From contig JAHGAU010000003.1 of NCBI GenBank assembly GCA_019925105.1, positions 1,116,001-1,180,000 on the forward strand: 64,000 nt of DNA, read 5' to 3'. Positions within the stretch are counted from its first letter, which is position 1, and each line of letters begins with the position of its first letter. Origin of the DNA: Niebla homalea. Taxonomy: Eukaryota > Ascomycota > Lecanoromycetes > Lecanorales > Ramalinaceae. Positions 58,228-64,000 of the stretch are shown here, piece after piece. The notes beneath the pieces were generated by a model. The model was not told where the DNA came from and did not search any database. It saw nothing but the letters and a program-made list of their open reading frames with translations. The position numbers were made by a program, and so were the translations under genes.

Positions 58228-59617
58228 ATGTCCGAGCCAATTCGGAATAAGAAGTCCGATCCATTCAACGCCCCGTGAGCTGCATCCCTCCCACTTCACT
58301 TCGACTGTGTTCCCAATCATCACTGACGTCCTCTTTGCCCAGCACTCCGCAAAATACGCCTTCACAAAATGCCCCAATATCCTCACATGCGCAGCAGCCT
58401 ACTGTTCCAAGTATCGGCGAGGGTGCGTAGTCTCGATCTATTCGTAAATTAACGCTGATGCTATCCCTACCTATAGAGGATCTTGAGCGAGCGGCAGCTG
58501 CTTCACTATTCGCTCAAAACCCTCAACTCGTCAATATGATTCAAGGAAAGCTTGGCAGTCTTGTCGGCCGCTCGTCAGGCTACATCGAATCCCTTCCCGC
58601 CGCCGTGCGACGTCGTGTCCAAGGTCTAAATGGAATTCACAAGGAGCACCGTAAATTAGAGTCCGAGTTCCAGCTGGAATTATTGGAACTCGAAAAGAAG
58701 TATTTCACCAAGTATTCCCCCCTTTACGAGAAGCGAGCCAAGATTGTCAATGGCGCTGCCGAGCCAAGCGATGAGGAAGTCAAGGCAGGACAGAAAGACG
58801 AAGACGAGAAGGACGATGCAAAGTCCGAAGCGGCCGAGGAGGCCAAGGATGAGGAAAATGTGAAGGGCATCCCTGAGTTCTGGCTCTCAACCATGAAGAA
58901 CCACGTCTCGCTTGCGGAGTTGATCACCGACAGTGATGCGCCTGCCCTCAAACACCTTACTGACATCAGACTGGAATACTTTGACAAACCAGGGTTCCGC
59001 TTGGTTTTTGAATTTGCGGGAAACGATTTCTTCAAGAACAAGACCATCACAAAAACCTATATCTACCGCGAGGAGGTCACTTATTCAGGCGAATACATCT
59101 ACGATCATGCCGAGGGTGACACGATCGAATGGAAGGAGGGCAAGGATCTAACGAAGAAGGTCGAGCAGAAGAAGCAGCGCAACAAGAATACTAAGCAAAC
59201 ACGTATCCTCAAGAAGACTGTCCCCACTGAATCATTCTTCAACTTCTTCGACCCTCCTGCAAATCCGCAAGATGAAGATAAGGAGGATGACCCGGAGATG
59301 GAAGAGCGGCTGGAGCTAGATTATCAACTGGGTGAAGATATCAAAGAAAAGCTCATCCCGCGAGCCATTGACTGGTTCACCGGTGAAGCGCTGCAATATG
59401 AGGGTCTGGAGGAGGATGATCTGGCTGAAGGGGATTTTGAAGATGAAGACGATGAAGAGGACGATGAGTTGAGCGAAGACCGCGACGAGGATGAGGAGTC
59501 AGACGATGAGGTTTGTGATCTTATGCTATAACCTGACCACTTTCTTCACTAACTGGTTCGCAGGATGAAGGTGGTGCGAAACCCAGGCAGGAGGCGGCAG
59601 AATGCAGGCAATCTTAG
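58228..59617 (+). CDS. NAP1: Nucleosome assembly protein NAP1
   Basis: Four exons: 58228-58274, 58343-58422, 58477-59510, 59564-59617, giving 404 residues. A short disordered N-terminus (MSEPIRNKKSDPFNAP) leads to the NAP fold: PAAVRRRVQGLNGIHKEHRK, LELEKKYFTKYSPLYEKRA, IPEFWLSTMKNHVSLAELI, LKHLTDIRLEYFDKPGFRLV and SFFNFFDPPANPQDEDKEDD. The acidic C-terminal tail (EEDDEEDDELSEDRDEDEES) follows. Nap1 chaperones H2A-H2B and shuttles between cytoplasm and nucleus. The unusual ending GAKPRQEAAECRQS comes from a last 54-nt exon; it differs from the common KPPECKQQ-type end only slightly. Confidence 0.93.
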
Positions 59618-60323
59618 GTGCTAGCTCCATCTCCAGCATGTTCACGGCGTTGCAGGAGGAATTTGAGGGCAACAGGTTATGCAAGGATTTAAGAGAAAAG
59701 CTGATCTCCGGTTGGGGGAACTCGTCATGCAATGTATCAAGCTTTTCGGAACAGCTTTCGATCGATTGAGCGCTCGAAAGGGTCCGATGACTTGGTGGAA
59801 AGAAATTGTCTGTCAATTATTCGGTGTTGGTCTGCTCAAGAAGAGCATTTACCTACGGACTCGAGTGGAAGATATTGCGCCTTTGCGCTGATGGCAACTC
59901 ATGATCCATGAGCCATGTCGGTCAATGCAATACGTATTTACTTTCGACGCTCCCACACTCGCAAAGGTGATGGATGATACGATAGTCAAGTGAATTGTTA
60001 GTACGAGTGAATCGAAAAAGTCATTACCGTGGACCTACGCCACCGAGTAGCCTTCTGCGAAATTGAATCACTTCCCAAGTCAGTAATCCCAGGGCCAGCT
60101 GAGAACCTATCATTTTATCATATATTGAGAGACGGGTCAAAATGTCTTGGCACTGTCATCCTCAGCCCTATTCGATAGGCGTCTTGGACCCAAAACTTAC
60201 ATTCAAAAGCCCCACGAGGACCCTGTATGTCCAAATTAAATTTTCCCTGTGCCACTCATTCGGACTCACCTCGTTCTACCAGCTTTCTATGAGAAGACTG
60301 ATTCCGGAGACTAGTGGTTCACT
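59618..60323. other. Intergenic region NAP1 to eRF1
   Basis: About 700 bp between two plus-strand genes, holding the NAP1 3' end and the eRF1 promoter. No gene is supported. Confidence 0.4.
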
Positions 60324-61802
60324 ATGAGTGCACCTCAGGCCAACGAGGCCGAAAAGAATATTGAAATATGGAAGGTGAAGAAGCTCATCAAGCGGCTTGA
60401 AGCTGCCAGAGGCAATGGCACCTCCATGATATCACTCATCATTCGTATGTGATGTCCTCGTTTCGATGAATTTGGCTCTATTGTGTGACATGCATGCTGA
60501 TCCTGTCCCATTGCAGCGCCCAAGGATCAAGTCTCGAGAGCAGCCAAGATGTTGGCTGAAGAGTTTGTAGGTCATTAAGCTCCCGTAAGAGATTGGCCTT
60601 CTGATAAATAAAGGGTACGGCTTCGAACATCAAATCCCGAGTCAACCGTCTCTCGGTGCTCTCGGCCATCACGTCAACGCAGCAGCGTCTCAAATTGTAC
60701 AACAAGGTCCCTCCAAATGGGCTTGTAGTCTACTGCGGGGAAATCATCACCTCTGAAGGAAAAGAACGAAAGATCAACATTGATTTTGAGCCATTCAAGC
60801 CGATCAATACGTCCCTGTACTTGTGTGACAACAAATTCCATACCGAGGCACTGAGTGAGCTTCTGGAGTCTGACCAGAAATTTGGCTTCATCATCATGGA
60901 TGGCAACGGCGCCCTCTTTGGCACTCTGAGCGGCAATACCAGGGATGTCGTTCACAAATTCTCGGTCGATTTACCGAAGAAGCACGGTCGAGGTGGACAG
61001 TCGGCCCTACGGTTTGCACGGCTACGGGAGGAGAAACGACACAATTACGTCCGCAAGGTTGCTGAATTGGCGGTGCAAAATTATATCACCAACGACAAGG
61101 TCAATGTGGCGGGACTCATTCTAGCTGGATCGGCCGATTTTAAGAACGACTTGAACCAGTCCGATATGTTTGACAATCGCCTGCAGAGTAAGGTCATCAA
61201 AGTAGTTGATGTGTCCTATGGCGGAGAAAACGGTTTCAATCAAGCTATTGAGCTGGCAGCCGAGACATTGAGCAACGTCAAATTCATCCAGGAGAAGAAG
61301 CTCATTGGCAAGTACTTTGATGAGATCAGCCTTGACAGCGGCAAGGTTTGCTATGGCGTTGAGGATACCCTCAAAGCGCTCGAAGCCAGTGCGGCCGAGA
61401 CTTTGATCGTCTACGAAAATCTGGAGATTACGCGCTGGGTACTCCGCACAACGACTGGCTCGGAGACGGTCCTCCATACGAACAAAGGTCAAGAAGCCAA
61501 CCGAGAGCAATTCATGGACAAGGAGACTGGCCAAGAGATGGAGATCATCGACCAAGGCTCCATGCTGGAATGGCTTGCTGAACATTACAAGGACTTTGGT
61601 GCTGCACTGGAGTTCGTTTCCGATCGGTCCAGCGAAGGCAACCAATTTGTGAAGGGTTTCGGTGGAATAGGGGCCATGCTTCGCTACAAGGTGAACTTTG
61701 AGCAGCTGGCAGACTTCTCTGACGAGGATGAGTTTTACGATGGTGAGTCCTCAAGATTAAGCTATCGCTCATGATGATTGCTTACGTTGTGATTCAGATT
61801 GA
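60324..61802 (+). CDS. SUP45: Translation termination factor eRF1 (SUP45)
   Basis: Four exons: 60324-60444, 60517-60566, 60614-61742, 61798-61802, giving 434 residues. Stop-codon recognition: [12 protein letters not shown] (residues 62-65) and YLCDNKF (YxCxxxF). The peptide-release loop is [10 protein letters not shown] with the GGQ tripeptide near residue 185. The C-terminal domain contacts eRF3 ([20 protein letters not shown]). The last exon is 5 nt: two bases finish the final Asp codon and the rest is TGA. eRF1 decodes all three stops and triggers hydrolysis of peptidyl-tRNA. Both early introns restore [14 protein letters not shown] and [13 protein letters not shown]. Confidence 0.96.
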
Positions 61803-63048
61803 CGATTAGTTTTCCTCGCAGCGAGCGAGGGCGCAGACCCAGATGTCCATCTTCACAGGACTCTGACGGCTCTCTGCTCCCAATCTGGGGGGCAAGATAG
61901 TCAGGCCAGCCAGTGCCCTTCCCAGGGCCTCTGCAGGTCACGCCCACTTGCGAATGACATGCGAAGTGGATATGGGGTGTTGACGAAGTTTGTGCATTCC
62001 CCTGAAATCGACGGGTATTATTGGCTAATTGCTTATTCAGGTAAAAGACGAGGGATTAACGGGGATGAAGAAAGGGGTTCAGAGTCTCAGGTGATCTGTT
62101 GCATCGAGGCTTATGGCAATTGTACGTACTTAAAAGACTCTCATCTATGTAATTAGACAATGGAACCAGGGAGATGCGTACCTATACGATTGATATATAT
62201 ATATATATGTGTGTGCTTGCCTATTCAACCTGATGCCTGAGCTTGTCATGATCTCAATTGAAGCTCGAGGGTGATCAAGCCACACAACGCTTGCCAGGGG
62301 ATGCATCCACACCCTCTGTACGAGGGGTACGTAGTCTAGTCCCAAAAGTATTTCAGTGATGATCAGCGGCTTAGCGCCTTCCACACATTAAGATTTTCCG
62401 AGAACAAGAGGAGTCATTGCCCTTGCACTCGTAACTCACCACACAGTCGACACTTGACATCGACATCTCCCACGAGACAAAGCTAGTTTATCCTACAAGA
62501 TTTTACACAACATCGTTCACTTCCACTTTCCCTCAATATCTTCGACGCGGTCAACATCTGGCTGCAGAGTCAAAGCCGTCTCTGCTACGAAGTCGCTGAT
62601 ACATCTTGCCCAAGCACGAAAGACTTAGTCTTTCGTGGTCCCATATTCTCCTAGCTCACTCATTCTGGCGACTCGCCAGGATCTCATCGTGGAAACCTCC
62701 AAGTTGGCGGGGCTTCACTTCGTTGGGTACTCTTTCATCCAACCTCTCTTAGGACCAAAGTTCAGGGTCTTCCTTGGAGGCGACCTGAAGCCTCCATAAC
62801 TGGCCCTGAAGAAGGGCAAAACAGATCACAAGTCAAACCGAACATCACAGAAAACAGCTATCAGTCCAGTATCTCACCCAAGCTGGCGAAAGGAAGCAGA
62901 TCTTTGGAGGGCGTAGGCCTTCACCTTTGGGGCCTTCGCCGCTCCAACCACTCATACTTCCCCTAGAGAAAACCTCGCTCGGCGTAGATCGACACCTTCA
63001 GGCCCTATCAAACTCCTCCAAAGATTTCCGATATACGCAATAGAAGAA
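61803..63048. other. Intergenic region and long 5' leader
   Basis: About 1.25 kb with no gene supported. It holds an AT then GT dinucleotide tract near 62193-62215. The 3' part is pyrimidine-rich and probably the promoter and leader of the next gene. Confidence 0.4.
62193..62215. repeat. AT/GT dinucleotide tract
   Basis: About eight AT units run into three GT units. Confidence 0.7.
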
Positions 63049-64000
63049 ATGGCGGCACAGATCCCAACTTTCGATGAGTCAGGAATTGACTCCCCAGTCT
63101 CGGATAATTCGCAATCAAGATTCAGCACTCCAGTGTCTGGGTTGGATGATCACCGCGGCCAAGATGCGACTCGTCCTCGTACAAATACACTGAGCAGTCT
63201 CAAGGTCCCGCAAAGCCCAGGCCTAGCGGGTGGAAGACCGCAAAGCTCAACTCAGATCTCCACCAACACTTTGAGTCCAGACCTACTGCAAGTCAATGAC
63301 AGCTTTCGAGACAGGGTTTTGTCTCCTCGAGATTTTGAGCATGCAATCATCGACGATGACAAGAGCGGTCATGATGAACACGAGATTGAAGGGCCACCAT
63401 CTAGAAGTCCAGTCATGCCTAGACGTGCCACCGTGAGACAACATCGCAAGAATCACAACAAATCTCGAGACTCCTCGACTTCCTCAAGCTCCTCGTCAGA
63501 AGCCAATTCCGTCGCTGCCTTTGCAGATCCAACCCGCCGAGCACGAGCAGGGACACTTGCTAGCCAGACATCTTCCGACTTGGAGCTTGGCGTTCAACGT
63601 ACCGTCTCTGGCGGCACTCATCATCGTCGCCCGACAGTCACGAGCGCTAGCGTTCGTAGCCTCAATCCGCAGGATGATCGAGCTTCGTTGCGCAGCCACG
63701 CGGAAGAGGACATTTGCTTCCCTAGCGACAATGAAACCAACAAGACGACCAAGATAGACTTTGAGGAGCTTGATGAATGGGTGGCCGAGAGACAAAAGCC
63801 CCAACTACAGCACGATCGCTTCTGTAGGCAAAAGCTAAGCTTCAGCTCTCATGGCCAACAGCCACGGGTATTCAACGACTTGCGCAACCGAACCGTTCCG
63901 CAGATCATTACACAATCTGCCACGCCACTGAAGCCAAGCTCAAATTGTGAGGGAGACGGGAGTGATACAGTCCTGAATGAAAAGCTTGATGCAAAGACCG
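63049..64000 (+). CDS. N-terminal part of a probable CorA/Mnr2-type Mg transporter
   Basis: An open frame runs from the ATG at 63049 to the window end (about 317 codons, no stop), so it is truncated at its 3' end. It is hydrophilic, Ser/Arg/Asp-rich and disordered, with no membrane segment yet. The stretches EEDICFPSDNE, KIDFEELDEWVAERQ and PRVFNDLR resemble the long cytosolic N-terminal region I remember from fungal Mnr2/Alr-type CorA proteins. The diagnostic C-terminal GMN motif and two helices lie outside the window, so this is inference from the N-terminal part only. Another large disordered protein is the alternative. Confidence 0.5.
   Translation, partial: MAAQIPTFDESGIDSPVSDNSQSRFSTPVSGLDDHRGQDATRPRTNTLSSLKVPQSPGLAGGRPQSSTQISTNTLSPDLLQVNDSFRDRVLSPRDFEHAIIDDDKSGHDEHEIEGPPSRSPVMPRRATVRQHRKNHNKSRDSSTSSSSSSEANSVAAFADPTRRARAGTLASQTSSDLELGVQRTVSGGTHHRRPTVTSASVRSLNPQDDRASLRSHAEEDICFPSDNETNKTTKIDFEELDEWVAERQKPQLQHDRFCRQKLSFSSHGQQPRVFNDLRNRTVPQIITQSATPLKPSSNCEGDGSDTVLNEKLDAKT

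Noticed and set aside
1..64000. CRISPR arrays, phage, integrative elements, secondary-metabolite cluster
   Set aside because: Intron-rich eukaryotic genes throughout; no regularly spaced repeats and no polyketide, peptide-synthetase or terpene core enzyme.

Overview
The window is nuclear DNA of a filamentous ascomycete (Pezizomycotina). Gene density is high, at about one gene per 2 kb. Introns are short (about 45-190 nt) with GT..AG ends, genes lie on both strands, and the proteins recognised are Pezizomycotina-type. No operon, plasmid or intact transposon is seen. Intron and exon borders were placed by hand: each was chosen so that the GT/AG dinucleotides, the reading phase and the family consensus agree. 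They have not been checked against transcripts.

Layout. 0.1-7.5 kb: PBN1-like ER protein (+), a broken DUF4419 gene (-), PEX3 (-) divergent from ATG101 (+), YOP1 (-). 8.2-15.4 kb: RFX transcription factor (+), a conserved protein of un-named function (-), SUMO E1 subunit AOS1 (+). 15.9-24.4 kb: eEF1B-gamma (-), a YPK9-type P5 ATPase (+), a CFA-synthase-like methyltransferase (+), a 69-residue complex I type subunit (-). 24.9-35.5 kb: BUR1 kinase (+), RRP36 (-), an FCP1-fold phosphatase-like protein (+), a forkhead factor (-), a disordered conserved protein (-). 37.1-47.2 kb: a small foldback element, RPC19 (+), complex I LYR subunit (-), BUD31 (+), a membrane protein (-), AMPK beta subunit (+), KAE1 (-), EPL1 (-). 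47.7-64 kb: calcineurin B (+), a hairpin cluster and a tRNA-like Pol III gene, a gene-poor stretch, two poorly characterised genes (-), mitochondrial uS9m (-), NAP1 (+), eRF1 (+), and the 5' part of a probable CorA/Mnr2-type Mg transporter that runs off the window end.

The genes are mainly housekeeping: transcription (RPC19, BUR1, EPL1, RFX, forkhead), translation and tRNA modification (eEF1B-gamma, eRF1, KAE1, uS9m, RRP36), splicing (BUD31), respiration (two complex I subunits), organelle biology (PEX3, ATG101, YOP1, YPK9), and signalling (AMPK beta, calcineurin B). Neighbours do not form an obvious pathway cluster, and no secondary-metabolite, CRISPR-like or conflict system was found. The less ordinary features are structural: a 231-bp foldback element with 30-bp perfect termini and a 5-bp flanking duplication just upstream of RPC19, three adjacent hairpins in front of the tRNA-like gene, several extremely small coding exons, and two in-frame myristoylation-type starts in the AMPK beta gene.
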